From assembly GCA_041914785.1 (NCBI GenBank), contig JAYSCT010000001.1, forward strand, positions 124,001-188,000: 64,000 nucleotides of DNA. Direction: 5' to 3'. Origin of the DNA: Pelomonas sp041914785. Its GTDB lineage: Bacteria; Pseudomonadota; Gammaproteobacteria; Burkholderiales; Burkholderiaceae_C. A program made the translations under genes and the position numbers. Of the stretch, positions 54,330 to 61,958 are shown in pieces. Numbering within the stretch: the first letter of the stretch is position 1; each line of letters begins with the position of its first letter. The notes under the pieces were generated by a model. That model was not told where the DNA came from. It made no database searches and was given only the letters and a program-made list of their open reading frames with translations.

Positions 54330-55199
54330 TCACCTGCCGGCGTCGGACGACGCCGGCACCGGCTGGCCCAGCGCTAGCGCCTCCCGGATGGCAGCGACGA
54401 CCCGCTCGGGCTTGTCGATCTGGATCTGGTGGTCCGAATCGACGATGTGCTTACGCGCGCGCGGGTAGAGCTGCTTGACGAAGTCGCGGGTCGCCTGGTC
54501 CTGGTTGATGACACCGACGTCCACGGCCACGGCCGTCTTGTCGGTGGGCACGTTGAAGAGCTGGACGACGCGCGAGTCGTCGAAGGCGGGCAGCGTAAGC
54601 ATGGACTCGCCGGTGGCGTGGATCTGGTCCACCTCGTCAGCCACGGCGCGCGGCAGCAGCCAGCGCTTGCCCAGCCGGGCATACCAGGGAAAGTCTTCGG
54701 GTTTCTTGACGATGCGCGGGTAGACGGCATCCACCAGGACCAGCGCCTGCACCTCCTGCGGGTAGCGGCGCGCAAACCACTGCATGTAGAGGCCGCCGAG
54801 CGAGTGGCCCACCAGCACGTACGGCGGCTTCAGCCCCTTGGCGGCCAGCAGCGCACGCAGTTCGCCAACGATGGCCTCGCCGCTGCGCGGTCCGTCGGCC
54901 GCCTCGCTCTGGCCGTAGCCGGGGCGGTTGTGCGTCAGCACGGTGGCGTCGCGCGCAAGCACTTCGACAACGGCGCGCCACGTGTCCAGCGTCATGCGGG
55001 CACCGTTCTCGAAGACGATGACCGGCGCGCCCTGGACCGGCCCCGCCACCAGCGCCTCGACGCGACGGCCCTGCACGAACTCCACCGTGGCAACGGGCAA
55101 CGCGGCCCGGGCGGGCGCGAGCGCCGCGCAGAGGACGAGGCCCGCGAGTGCGCGAGCACAGGTGGGGAAAGCAGGGCGTGCAAGGAGGTGATCCGTCAT
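54330..55199 (-). CDS. Secreted alpha/beta hydrolase
   Basis: A 289-residue protein with a signal peptide (cleavage near ARAALP, residue 32). Nucleophile Ser133 is in GHSLGGLYM; the oxyanion region is VIVFENGARMTLDTW; Asp in LVLVDAVYPR and a His in DSDHQIQIDKPERV complete the likely triad. Substrate unknown. GTG at 55220 is an alternative start adding seven residues; 55199 gives a compact signal peptide. The 101 bp between it and the AraC gene show no clear motif. Confidence 0.85.
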   Translation of the reverse strand: MTDHLLARPAFPTCARALAGLVLCAALAPARAALPVATVEFVQGRRVEALVAGPVQGAPVIVFENGARMTLDTWRAVVEVLARDATVLTHNRPGYGQSEAADGPRSGEAIVGELRALLAAKGLKPPYVLVGHSLGGLYMQWFARRYPQEVQALVLVDAVYPRIVKKPEDFPWYARLGKRWLLPRAVADEVDQIHATGESMLTLPAFDDSRVVQLFNVPTDKTAVAVDVGVINQDQATRDFVKQLYPRARKHIVDSDHQIQIDKPERVVAAIREALALGQPVPASSDAGR

Positions 55200-55300
55200 C
55201 CGGCGATGCTCGGTCGCCACGAGCCGCCGCTCAAATTCAATGCGACAGGTTGCACGATGGAAGGGGCGAGCCGGCGCCGCGCCTGCCGCGCCGTCGGGGG

Positions 55301-56134
55301 TCAGGTCGTGCGACGCACCTGCGCGCGGTACGACGACGGGCTCAGCCCGTGGCGGCGCCGGAAGCGCAGCGTGAAGTAGAACGGGTTCGCGAAACCCACC
55401 ATCTCCGCCACCTCGGCCACGGGCTGGCCGGTGGCGCGCAGGTAATGCGCGGCCATCTCCAGCCGCCGCTCTTCCATGTAAGCCTGCGGCGAGCGGCCGG
55501 TGCCGCGGCGGAACAGCAGGCAGAACTGCGAGCGTGACAGGCCGGCGAACGCGGCCAGCTCGTCCACGTTGACCGGCGCGGCCAGGTCGCAGTGGAAGCG
55601 CTCCAGCACGTGCTCGATGCGCGGGTCCACCGGGCTCGCGCCGCCCGGGCTGGCCGCGGCGGACGCCACCCGCAGCAGGAAGGCCTCCAGCAGCGCCTCG
55701 ACGATGGGCTCGCGCTCGGGCAGGTCGGGCTCGGTGAGGTTGAAGCGGTGCGCCGCCTCCAGCTGCGAGGCCAGCTCCACGCGCAGCGACACGTCGCCGA
55801 CCGCGTGCGCCTGCCAGGGCCGCGCGGGGTCGAACCAGTCCAGCCGCTCGCCCAGCCGGGGCGTCATCCGAAAATGTAGCCAGTAGAACTCCCAGCCCGT
55901 CTGCGGGTCGGGGATGCGGTAGGAGCGCGCGTGGCCCGGCGCCAGCAACAGCAGCTCACCCACGCCGGTGGTGACCGCCTGCTGCGGGAAGCACACCTCC
56001 CCTTTTCCCCGCAGCGTGAAGTAGCCGTTCCAGTGCGCGAGGTTGCCCTCCACCCATTGCCGCCGCTCGGCCCGGCTGTTGAAGTAGCCGGTCATGGGCA
56101 TCATGGGCCCGGTCGATCCGATCACGCCGCGCAT
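55301..56134 (-). CDS. AraC-family transcriptional regulator
   Basis: A 277-residue regulator. An N-terminal cupin-like sensing domain (HWNGYFTLRGKGEVCF and GVGELLLLAPGHARSYRIPDPQTGWEFYWLHF) is joined to a C-terminal double helix-turn-helix from about 175: VDELAAFAGLSRSQFCLLFRRGTGRSPQAYMEERRLEMAAHYL and VAEVAEMVGFANPFYFTLRFRRRHGLSPSSYR. It faces the GH3 beta-glucosidase with 106 bp between the two starts, so it probably activates that gene in answer to a sugar. The effector is not evident from sequence. Confidence 0.92.
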   Translation of the reverse strand: MRGVIGSTGPMMPMTGYFNSRAERRQWVEGNLAHWNGYFTLRGKGEVCFPQQAVTTGVGELLLLAPGHARSYRIPDPQTGWEFYWLHFRMTPRLGERLDWFDPARPWQAHAVGDVSLRVELASQLEAAHRFNLTEPDLPEREPIVEALLEAFLLRVASAAASPGGASPVDPRIEHVLERFHCDLAAPVNVDELAAFAGLSRSQFCLLFRRGTGRSPQAYMEERRLEMAAHYLRATGQPVAEVAEMVGFANPFYFTLRFRRRHGLSPSSYRAQVRRTT

Positions 56135-56240
56135 CGGCCGATGTTATAGGTGGATCGCCCGTGCGGCGATTCACGCGGCGCCGGTGCCGCCCCTAGAGTC
56201 GCCGCCGGCCCGACAACAACATCGCTCAAGGAGACTCCCC

Positions 56241-58499
56241 ATGGCCCGACTGTCCCGGCTCGCCGCCGCCGCCTGCGCCACCCTGCTGGCCGGCCACGCC
56301 CTCGCGGCCGATGCCGTCACCCAGCGCGCCAACGCGCTGCTCGCCCGCATGACGCTGGAGGAAAAGATCGGCCAGCTCACGCAGCTGGGTGCCGAGGTGC
56401 CCGGCCCGAACCAGGAGACGCCGGACGCGCTCATCCGCGCCGGCAAGGCCGGCTCGGTGTTGTGGACGATCGACTCCGACCTCATCGCACGGCTGCAGCG
56501 CGTGGCCGTCAAGGAGAGCCGCCTGGGCATCCCGCTGCTGTTCGGCTATGACGTCATCCACGGCTACAAGAACGTGTTCCCCGTGCCGCTGGGCCTGGCC
56601 GCGACCTGGGACCCGGCGCTGGTGGAACGCTCGCAGGCGATCGCCGCGAAGGAGTCGTGGGTGGCCGGCATCAACTGGACGTTCACGCCCATGGTGGACA
56701 TCGCCCGCGACGCGCGCTGGGGCCGCATCGTGGAGGGCGCCGGGGAGGACACCTTCCTGGGCGTGGCGATGGCGCGCGCGCAGGTGCGTGGCCTGCAGGG
56801 TCCGGCGCTCGGCACGCCCGAGCGGGTGCTGACCAGCGTGAAGCACTTCGCCGCCTACGGCGCGGCCGACGGCGGGCGCGACTACGACTCGGTCTTCGTG
56901 CCCGAGGTGCAGCTGCGCAACGTGTACTTCCCGCCGTTCCAGGCCGCCATCGACGCCGGCGCCGGCACGGTGATGTCGGCCTACATGACGCTCAACGACG
57001 TGCCGGCCTCGGGCAACCGCTGGCTGCTGCGCGACGTGCTGCGCGGCGAGATGGGCTTCAAGGGCTTCGTCATCAGCGACGCGTTCGCCGTGCAGTCGCT
57101 GGAGAACCACGGCTTCGCGGCGGACAACGCCGACGCAGCCGCCCGCGGCCTGCAGGCCGGCGTGACGATGGACATGGCCAGCAACAGCTACCTGCGCCAG
57201 CTGCCCGCGCTGGTGAAGGCCGGCACCGTGCCGCAGCGCGTGGTGGACGACGCGGTGCGCGAGGTGCTGGCGGTGAAGCTGCGCATGGGCCTGTTCGAGC
57301 AGCCCTACGGCGCGCCGGAGCGCAAGGCCGCCGTCTTCAACGACCCCGCCCACCGCGCCGCCACGCGCGAGGCGGCGCAGCGCTCGATGGTGCTGCTGCG
57401 CAACGAGGGCCGCGCGCTGCCGCTGGCCGCGTCGCTGAAGCGCATCGCCGTCATCGGCCCGCTGGGCGACAGCGGCGAGGACATCCTCGGCTCCTGGACC
57501 GTGGAGAAGGGCCCGGGCGTGTCGGTGCTGGCCGGCATCCAGGCCCGCTGGCCGCAGGCCGAGGTGAGCTTCTCGGCCGGCGGCGACATGCAGCGCGCCT
57601 ACCCGCTGCCCTGGGATGCCGACCAGGGCAAGGCCGCGCCCGCGCTGATGTCCGCGGCCGACCAGCAGGCCGCGCTGGCGAAGGCCGTGGAGGCCGCCCG
57701 CCAGGCCGAGACGGTGGTGATGGTGCTGGGCGAGCGCGCCAACATGAGCGGCGAGGCGGCGTCGGTCGCGTCGCTGGCACTGCAGGGCAACCAGCAGGCG
57801 CTGCTGGAGGCCGTGGTGGCCACCGGCAAGCCGGTGGTGCTGGTGCTGCTGAACGGCCGGCCGCTGGACATCCGCTGGGCCAGCGAGCACGTGCCGGCCA
57901 TCGTGGAGGCGTGGTTCCCGGGCAGCGAGGGCGGCCACGCGGTGGCCGACGTGCTGGGCGGCGCCGTCAACCCGGGCGGCAAGCTGCCCGTGACCTGGCC
58001 GCGCAGCACCGGCCATGTGCCGGCCTACTACAACCACAACCGCACGCATGCCGATGAGACCGGCCGCACCTTCACGTCGCGCTACGCAACGGACGCGCCC
58101 TCCTCGCCGCTGTACCCCTTCGGCCATGGCCTGAGCTACACGAGCTTTGCCTACGGCGACGTGACGCTGGACCGCACGACGGCCCGTGCGGGCGAGCCGG
58201 TGAAGGTCAGCGTCACCGTGCGCAACACCGGCGCCGTGGCGGGCGACGAGGTGGTGCAGCTCTACACGCACCAGCGCTCGGGCAGCGCCGCGCGGCCGCA
58301 GCGCGAGCTCAAGGGCTTCCAGCGCATCCACCTCGCACCGGGCGCTGCGCAGACGGTGAGCTTCACGCTGGGCCGCGACGAGCTGAAGTTCTGGAGCCCG
58401 GTCACGCGCGCCTGGGGCGTGGAACCGGCGGCCTTCGACGTGTGGGTGGGCGGCAGCTCGGCGGCCACCGCGCATGCCGAATTCCGGCTGACGCGCTGA
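56241..58499 (+). CDS. GH3 family beta-glucosidase (BglX-like)
   Basis: A 752-residue exported glycoside hydrolase. A signal peptide ends near ALAADAV (residue 23). The GH3 barrel holds the nucleophile Asp280 in GFKGFVISDAFAV, together with KHFAAYGAADGGRDYD that binds substrate. A second alpha/beta domain follows (VMVLGERANMSGEAASVASLAL), then a fibronectin-III-like end (GEPVKVSVTVRNTGAVAGDEVVQLY). It releases glucose from cello- or other beta-glucosides in the periplasm. AAGGAGA precedes the ATG at 56241. It is divergent from an AraC gene that probably controls it, and its TGA abuts the convergent VOC stop at 58500. Confidence 0.94.
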   Translation: MARLSRLAAAACATLLAGHALAADAVTQRANALLARMTLEEKIGQLTQLGAEVPGPNQETPDALIRAGKAGSVLWTIDSDLIARLQRVAVKESRLGIPLLFGYDVIHGYKNVFPVPLGLAATWDPALVERSQAIAAKESWVAGINWTFTPMVDIARDARWGRIVEGAGEDTFLGVAMARAQVRGLQGPALGTPERVLTSVKHFAAYGAADGGRDYDSVFVPEVQLRNVYFPPFQAAIDAGAGTVMSAYMTLNDVPASGNRWLLRDVLRGEMGFKGFVISDAFAVQSLENHGFAADNADAAARGLQAGVTMDMASNSYLRQLPALVKAGTVPQRVVDDAVREVLAVKLRMGLFEQPYGAPERKAAVFNDPAHRAATREAAQRSMVLLRNEGRALPLAASLKRIAVIGPLGDSGEDILGSWTVEKGPGVSVLAGIQARWPQAEVSFSAGGDMQRAYPLPWDADQGKAAPALMSAADQQAALAKAVEAARQAETVVMVLGERANMSGEAASVASLALQGNQQALLEAVVATGKPVVLVLLNGRPLDIRWASEHVPAIVEAWFPGSEGGHAVADVLGGAVNPGGKLPVTWPRSTGHVPAYYNHNRTHADETGRTFTSRYATDAPSSPLYPFGHGLSYTSFAYGDVTLDRTTARAGEPVKVSVTVRNTGAVAGDEVVQLYTHQRSGSAARPQRELKGFQRIHLAPGAAQTVSFTLGRDELKFWSPVTRAWGVEPAAFDVWVGGSSAATAHAEFRLTR

Positions 58500-58895
58500 T
58501 CAGGGCCGGCGCGCGTAGCTGCGCGTCAGCGCCTCCCACGCATGGCCGTCGGGCTCGCGCCAGTAGACGATGCGGCCGCCGCCGTGGGTGTTGACCTGGT
58601 AGTCGTCCGGCCCGATGGGCGAGCTGCGCCAGGCGATGCCCAGCGCCTGGAGCCGGCCCATCAGCGCGTCGAACTCGGCGTCGCTGACGCGGAAGGCGTA
58701 GTGCTGCAGCGGCACGGCCATGCCCGGCGCCACCTCGTCGAAGTCCACCGTCAGGTCGTCGGACACATAGACCGCGCTGAACGGCCCCACGGCCGCCTGC
58801 GCCGACCACGGCACGCCGAGGATGGCGGCCAGCCGCTCGGCGGCGGCGCGGCGGTCGCGGGCGGGGATGAGCAGGTGATCCAGGACGGCGGGCAT
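58500..58895 (-). CDS. VOC superfamily (glyoxalase-like) protein
   Basis: A 131-residue VOC protein: LDHLLIPARDRRAAAERLAAILGV for the first beta-alpha-beta unit, HYAFRVSDAEFDALMGRLQALGIAW for the second, and GGGRIVYWREPDGHAWEALTRSY at the end, with the His and Glu that would bind metal. Related proteins handle small electrophiles or act as dioxygenases. The ATG at 58895 is preferred over 58949 because the longer form runs into the repeat region. It is convergent with the GH3 gene, with no base between the stops. Confidence 0.85.
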   Translation of the reverse strand: MPAVLDHLLIPARDRRAAAERLAAILGVPWSAQAAVGPFSAVYVSDDLTVDFDEVAPGMAVPLQHYAFRVSDAEFDALMGRLQALGIAWRSSPIGPDDYQVNTHGGGRIVYWREPDGHAWEALTRSYARRP

Positions 58896-59067
58896 CTTGA
58901 AGCTCTCAGAGCTTGGGAGTTTTTCGGCCGTGCCCGAAAGGCGCGTCAAAACGCCCTCGAACTAGGCGCAAAGCGCCGCCATAACTCGGGCTATGGCGAG
59001 CATTTGCAACGACGGGCGAGGGTGGTTTGGCGTGCAAGGCGGGCATGGGTGAAAGGCTCTCAAGCTC
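58896..59067. repeat. Interspersed hairpin repeat with flanking direct repeats
   Basis: No gene fills this gap. A 10-bp direct repeat, AAGCTCTCAG, marks both ends (58900-58909 and 59062-59071). Inside, 58945 to about 59036 forms a long imperfect hairpin. The outer arms are CGCGTCAAAACGCCCTCG and the reverse complement of CGAGGGTGGTTTGGCGTG (14 of 18 match). The tip is GCCATA with TATGGC (58979-58998). Elements with a CTCGGGCTATGGC core recur in genomes of this order. The ends suggest a small mobile or BIME-like unit. Confidence 0.7.
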
Positions 59068-59592
59068 TCAGGCGGCAGCACACTTCGTGACGGTATCCCA
59101 GGTGCGCGTCGTGATGTCCTGGCCGAAGGTCTTCTCCAGCAGCTGCATGAAGACCGGGCCGCGCTTCTCGTCGGGCACGTAGACGGACAACACCTCGCTG
59201 CCCACGCGCTTCAGGATGTAGGCATCATGCATGCCGAGCGGCAGCAAGACCTCTGACACGGCGCCGGGGTTGCGCAGAAAGGTCACGACGCGCTTGGCCC
59301 CGGCCGGCAGCTCCAACTCGGCAAAAGGATCGGACTGGATGAGCTGCCGCAGCTGGGCGCTGAGGCGCACGACAGCAGGGAAGCTGCGACCCATGCCATC
59401 CTTCATGGCCTTCTCCACGCGTTTCTGCAGCACCGCAGGCGGGAACGTCCGCGCCACCGTGAAGGCCACGTTGCCGCTGCTCAGCAGCGTCTTCACGTCG
59501 GCCAGGCCGGCGGCTTCCAGGCTGCGCTTGAGCTCGGACATGCTGCAGTTCATTGGGCTCACGCCTCGGAGCAGGGCGACGTAACGGGGCAT
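59068..59592 (-). CDS. DUF1697 family protein
   Basis: A 174-residue protein with the DUF1697 pattern: YVALLRGVSPMNCSMSELKRSLEAAGLADVKTLLSSGNVAFTV near the start, then LIQSDPFAELELPAGAKRVVTFL, and a late GPVFMQLLEKTFGQDITTRTWDTVTKCA. The family is small and cytosolic with no assigned activity. Its stop codon falls in the direct repeat of the neighbouring hairpin element. Confidence 0.88.
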   Translation of the reverse strand: MPRYVALLRGVSPMNCSMSELKRSLEAAGLADVKTLLSSGNVAFTVARTFPPAVLQKRVEKAMKDGMGRSFPAVVRLSAQLRQLIQSDPFAELELPAGAKRVVTFLRNPGAVSEVLLPLGMHDAYILKRVGSEVLSVYVPDEKRGPVFMQLLEKTFGQDITTRTWDTVTKCAAA

Positions 59593-59663
59593 GGGGGCGG
59601 CAAAGGTGGTGGAGGCTGCACGCTAACGCATCGGCGAGCCGCCGTGCCATCCCGCAATGCCGG

Positions 59664-60167
59664 TCAGGCCAGCATCAGGCCAGCCGGCGGATAGCGCCGC
59701 TGCAGCAGCTCGTCATCGCCGAGCGCCGGCCCCTGCCAGACGCGCGCCCGGCTAGCCCCGGCGCCCAGCGCCAGTTCCTGCAGCGCGCGGATCTCCACGG
59801 GTGTCAGCCCGCCCTCGTAGTCGTCCACCGGATGCATGACGATCTCCGGCGACGGCCGGAACACCGCGCGGCTGCCGTACAGCCGACGAATCGCGAACTT
59901 CAGCAATTGTTCAGCGACGACGAAGTCGGACACCAGCGTGCGCGGGTGCGCCAGCGGATTGACGACCACGACGTCGCTCCCGGCAGCCTGCGCGCGGGCT
60001 TCGGCACCCACGGCGCGGACGGTGGCGCGGCCACCGGCGGGGCGATGGATGGCGACCTCGGGCACCTCGTCGAAACACGCCTTCGAAAGAGGATCGCGCA
60101 ACACCAACCGTCGCGGCGACAGCTGCACGTAGAGCACGGTGTTGAAGAACTGGCGGAGGAAGTTCAT
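59664..60167 (-). CDS. Truncated MreB-like protein (N-terminal actin fold)
   Basis: A 167-residue protein that resembles the start of MreB: VLYVQLSPRRLVLRDPLSKACFDEVPEVAIHR, AVGAEARAQAAGS, VVVNPLAHPRTLVSDFVVAEQLLKFAIRRLYG, EIVMHPVDDYEGGLTPVEIRALQELALGAGASRARVW. These match MreB subdomains IA and IB; the second half (IIA/IIB) with the remaining ATP-binding residues is absent. The usual Gly-Thr-Ala of the phosphate-binding loop is replaced by LSPRR, so ATP binding is doubtful. It may cap or regulate MreB filaments. The 68 bp after it, up to the XRE stop, hold no gene. Confidence 0.72.
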   Translation of the reverse strand: MNFLRQFFNTVLYVQLSPRRLVLRDPLSKACFDEVPEVAIHRPAGGRATVRAVGAEARAQAAGSDVVVVNPLAHPRTLVSDFVVAEQLLKFAIRRLYGSRAVFRPSPEIVMHPVDDYEGGLTPVEIRALQELALGAGASRARVWQGPALGDDELLQRRYPPAGLMLA

Positions 60168-60235
60168 GCGGTGGGGCGTCGATCGGATCCTGATCGTCAC
60201 CACGATAACGGAACCGTGAGCCGCCCCGCCGCACC

Positions 60236-61003
60236 TCAAGCCGCGACAGTTGCCAGCGCCTCCCGCGTCACCTCGTCCGTCGGGAACAGGTGCTCCACCT
60301 TCAGCGATGCCAGCGTGATGTCCAGCGGCGTGCCGAAGCTGGTGATGGTGGAGAAGAAGCTCAACACGCGCCCGTCCGCGGCGCGCAGGCGGAAGGCCAG
60401 CACCGGCAGCTGGCTGCTGCTCTCGCTGACGGTCCACGGCGCCAGTGTCGGCCGCAGCTCGTCCAGCAGCGCGCGCAGCCGCGGCAGGTGCTCGGCCTCG
60501 CGGCTGGCGCGGGCCCACATCTCGTCGCACAGCCAGGCCTCGTCCACGCACAGCGTGCGCAGGCCGCCGGGCGCGAAGACGGCGCGCAGCAGGTTCAGCG
60601 GCTGAGCCAGCATGGCCTCGGCGTCCAGCCCCAGCAGCGACATCAGCCGCGCCAGTCCGGCGTTGGCCATGACGACGTTGTAGTCGCCGTCCAGCACCAG
60701 CGCAGGCGCCGCGCCGTTGGCGTGGATGAGCTGCGCCAGCGCCGCACGCACCGGCGCCATCTCGGGCGCGTCCAGCGCCCGCTCCGCGTGGGCGGGCGCG
60801 TAGCCGGCGGCCAGCAGCGCCTGGTTGCGCTCCTCCAGCGTGGCGCCCAGCGCATCCAGCAGCGCCAGCAAGGTCTCGCGGCCTGCACGCGAGCGGCCGG
60901 TCTCGATGCAGCTGAGGTGGCGTTGCGAGACGCCGGTGCGCAACGACAGCTCCAGCTGGCTGACGCGGCGCGACTTGCGCAGGGTGGCGAGGGTGGCGGT
61001 CAT
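60236..61003 (-). CDS. XRE-type regulator with MmyB-like ligand domain
   Basis: A 255-residue regulator. The N-terminal helix-turn-helix is in LATLRKSRRVSQLELSLRTGVSQRHLSCIETGRSRAGRETLLALLDAL. The ligand-binding domain (MmyB/MLTR type) contains ALVLDGDYNVVMANAGLARLM, NLLRAVFAPGGLRTLC, and SQLPVLAFRLRAADGRVLSFFSTITSFGTPLDITLASLKVEHLFPTD. Members bind fatty-acid-like ligands. A 17-bp palindrome lies in the promoter region shared with the divergent DUF2834 gene, so that gene is a likely target. Confidence 0.9.
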   Translation of the reverse strand: MTATLATLRKSRRVSQLELSLRTGVSQRHLSCIETGRSRAGRETLLALLDALGATLEERNQALLAAGYAPAHAERALDAPEMAPVRAALAQLIHANGAAPALVLDGDYNVVMANAGLARLMSLLGLDAEAMLAQPLNLLRAVFAPGGLRTLCVDEAWLCDEMWARASREAEHLPRLRALLDELRPTLAPWTVSESSSQLPVLAFRLRAADGRVLSFFSTITSFGTPLDITLASLKVEHLFPTDEVTREALATVAA

Positions 61004-61038
61004 GCAGCGAATTCTGCGGGGGCGCCGGATGCGCCGCC

Positions 61039-61055
61039 ATGACCTCCCAGGTCAT
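61039..61055. promoter_or_regulatory. Operator candidate between the XRE regulator and the DUF2834 gene
   Basis: A perfect palindrome, ATGACCT and AGGTCAT around CCC, lies 36 bp from the regulator start and 58 bp from the DUF2834 start. Regulators of this class bind such dyads in the divergent promoter. Confidence 0.65.
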
Positions 61056-61112
61056 TGCGGCCATGCACCCGGCTGCCGAGTATGGCGGCACCCCAACCCC
61101 AAGGAGATCGTC

Positions 61113-61424
61113 ATGCGCCCCATCCTCTTCCTCGTCTTCGCTGCGTTCGGCGCGTTCTCGCTGTACGCGATGTGGGCCGTCGGCTACGTCGGCATCTGGC
61201 AGGCCGGCATGGCCAGCATCGGCGCCTGGCAGCTGCTGGTGGACTTCATCATCACGTCGTTCATCCTGCTGGGCTTCATCGCACGGGACGCGAAGGCCAG
61301 GGGCCGCACGGTGTGGCCCTACGCGCTCATCACGCTGGCCGCCGGCTCGTTCGGGCCGCTGCTGTACCTGCTGCTGGCACCGCGTGAGTCGGGTGCGCCG
61401 CTGGGCCGCGAAGCCACGGCCTGA
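61113..61424 (+). CDS. DUF2834 membrane protein
   Basis: A 103-residue protein with three membrane helices: ILFLVFAAFGAFSLYAMW, LLVDFIITSFILLGFIARDAKARGR, and YALITLAAGSFGPLLYLLLAPR. The Asp in the second helix and the loop pattern match DUF2834. AAGGAGA is just upstream of the ATG. It is probably controlled by the divergent XRE/MmyB regulator. Function unknown; homologues occur beside dehydrogenases. Confidence 0.85.
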   Translation: MRPILFLVFAAFGAFSLYAMWAVGYVGIWQAGMASIGAWQLLVDFIITSFILLGFIARDAKARGRTVWPYALITLAAGSFGPLLYLLLAPRESGAPLGREATA

Positions 61425-61439
61425 GCGCCGCTCACCGCT

Positions 61440-61477
61440 AACGCCCCGTTGGCGCGCCACAACGCCGACGGGGCGTT
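61440..61477 (+). terminator. Hairpin after the DUF2834 gene
   Basis: A perfect 10-bp stem, AACGCCCCGT with ACGGGGCGTT and an 18-base loop, begins 16 bp after the stop. Only a few T residues follow, so it may be a weak terminator or mark the start of the leader of the protease unit. Confidence 0.5.
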
Positions 61478-61566
61478 GCGCTTGCGCAAGCCTCCCCAAC
61501 ACCCTCATCATTCGCGCCCTTGCTGAAGGCGCCCACGACAGCGCCCGCAAAACGGAGATCCCTGCC

Positions 61567-61599
61567 ATGTCCTCCCTGTTCATCTCGACGATCGACTGA
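61567..61599 (+). other. Possible 10-residue leader ORF followed by a hairpin (61600-61630)
   Basis: ATG 61567 opens a frame reading MSSLFISTID. Right behind its stop is a perfect 9-bp dyad, ACACGGTTC with GAACCGTGT (61600-61608 and 61622-61630). Some 38 bases later a stronger terminator-like hairpin begins. The layout resembles a translation- or protein-controlled leader, but no codon bias or anti-terminator pairing proves it. The stretch could instead give a small RNA. Confidence 0.3.
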
Positions 61600-61668
61600 A
61601 CACGGTTCCCGAGCCCCGGCTGAACCGTGTCTGTTCACAGATACGGCCTCAGACCGCGCTGGCTAAGC

Positions 61669-61705
61669 AAAGCCCCGCTGCCCTTGAGCCGGGGCTTTTG
61701 CTTTT
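61669..61705 (+). terminator. Rho-independent terminator before the protease module
   Basis: A perfect 9-bp stem, AAAGCCCCG with CGGGGCTTT and a 12-base loop, is followed by TGCTTTT. It is the best intrinsic terminator in the window. It ends 11 bp before the ATG of the small basic protein (61716), so that gene can only be read if the terminator is passed or if a promoter lies within it. Confidence 0.75.
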
Positions 61706-61715
61706 CGGAAACCGA

Positions 61716-61958
61716 ATGAGTGCACAACTCCGTTCCCGCGCCCTCCAGGAGGGGCGGGTCAAGGCCCTGCGCCGCATGAAACAGCCCATGACGCTGGTGC
61801 TCGAAACGAGCATCGGTGCGCGCGACCCCGTCGCCCGCGCCCTCAGCGCACGCGGCTCGCGCGGCGCCGGCCAACACATCCAGAGCCGCGGTGCACAACG
61901 CCGCGCCGACCGCGTGGCGCTGCAGGCGCTGCTGCGACGAAAGGACTGGGATGAATGA
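61716..61958 (+). CDS. Small basic Arg-rich protein of the AAA-protease module
   Basis: An 80-residue protein with many Arg, e.g. LRSRALQEGRVKALRRMKQPMTL, and a middle part GARDPVARALSARGSRGAGQH. It ends with an acidic tail (RKDWDE). No known domain is recognised. Its stop overlaps the start of the AAA/M41 gene by 8 bp, so both are made together. A role as adaptor, substrate or inhibitor for the protease is plausible from the coupling alone. Codon use is like the neighbouring genes. Confidence 0.6.
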   Translation: MSAQLRSRALQEGRVKALRRMKQPMTLVLETSIGARDPVARALSARGSRGAGQHIQSRGAQRRADRVALQALLRRKDWDE

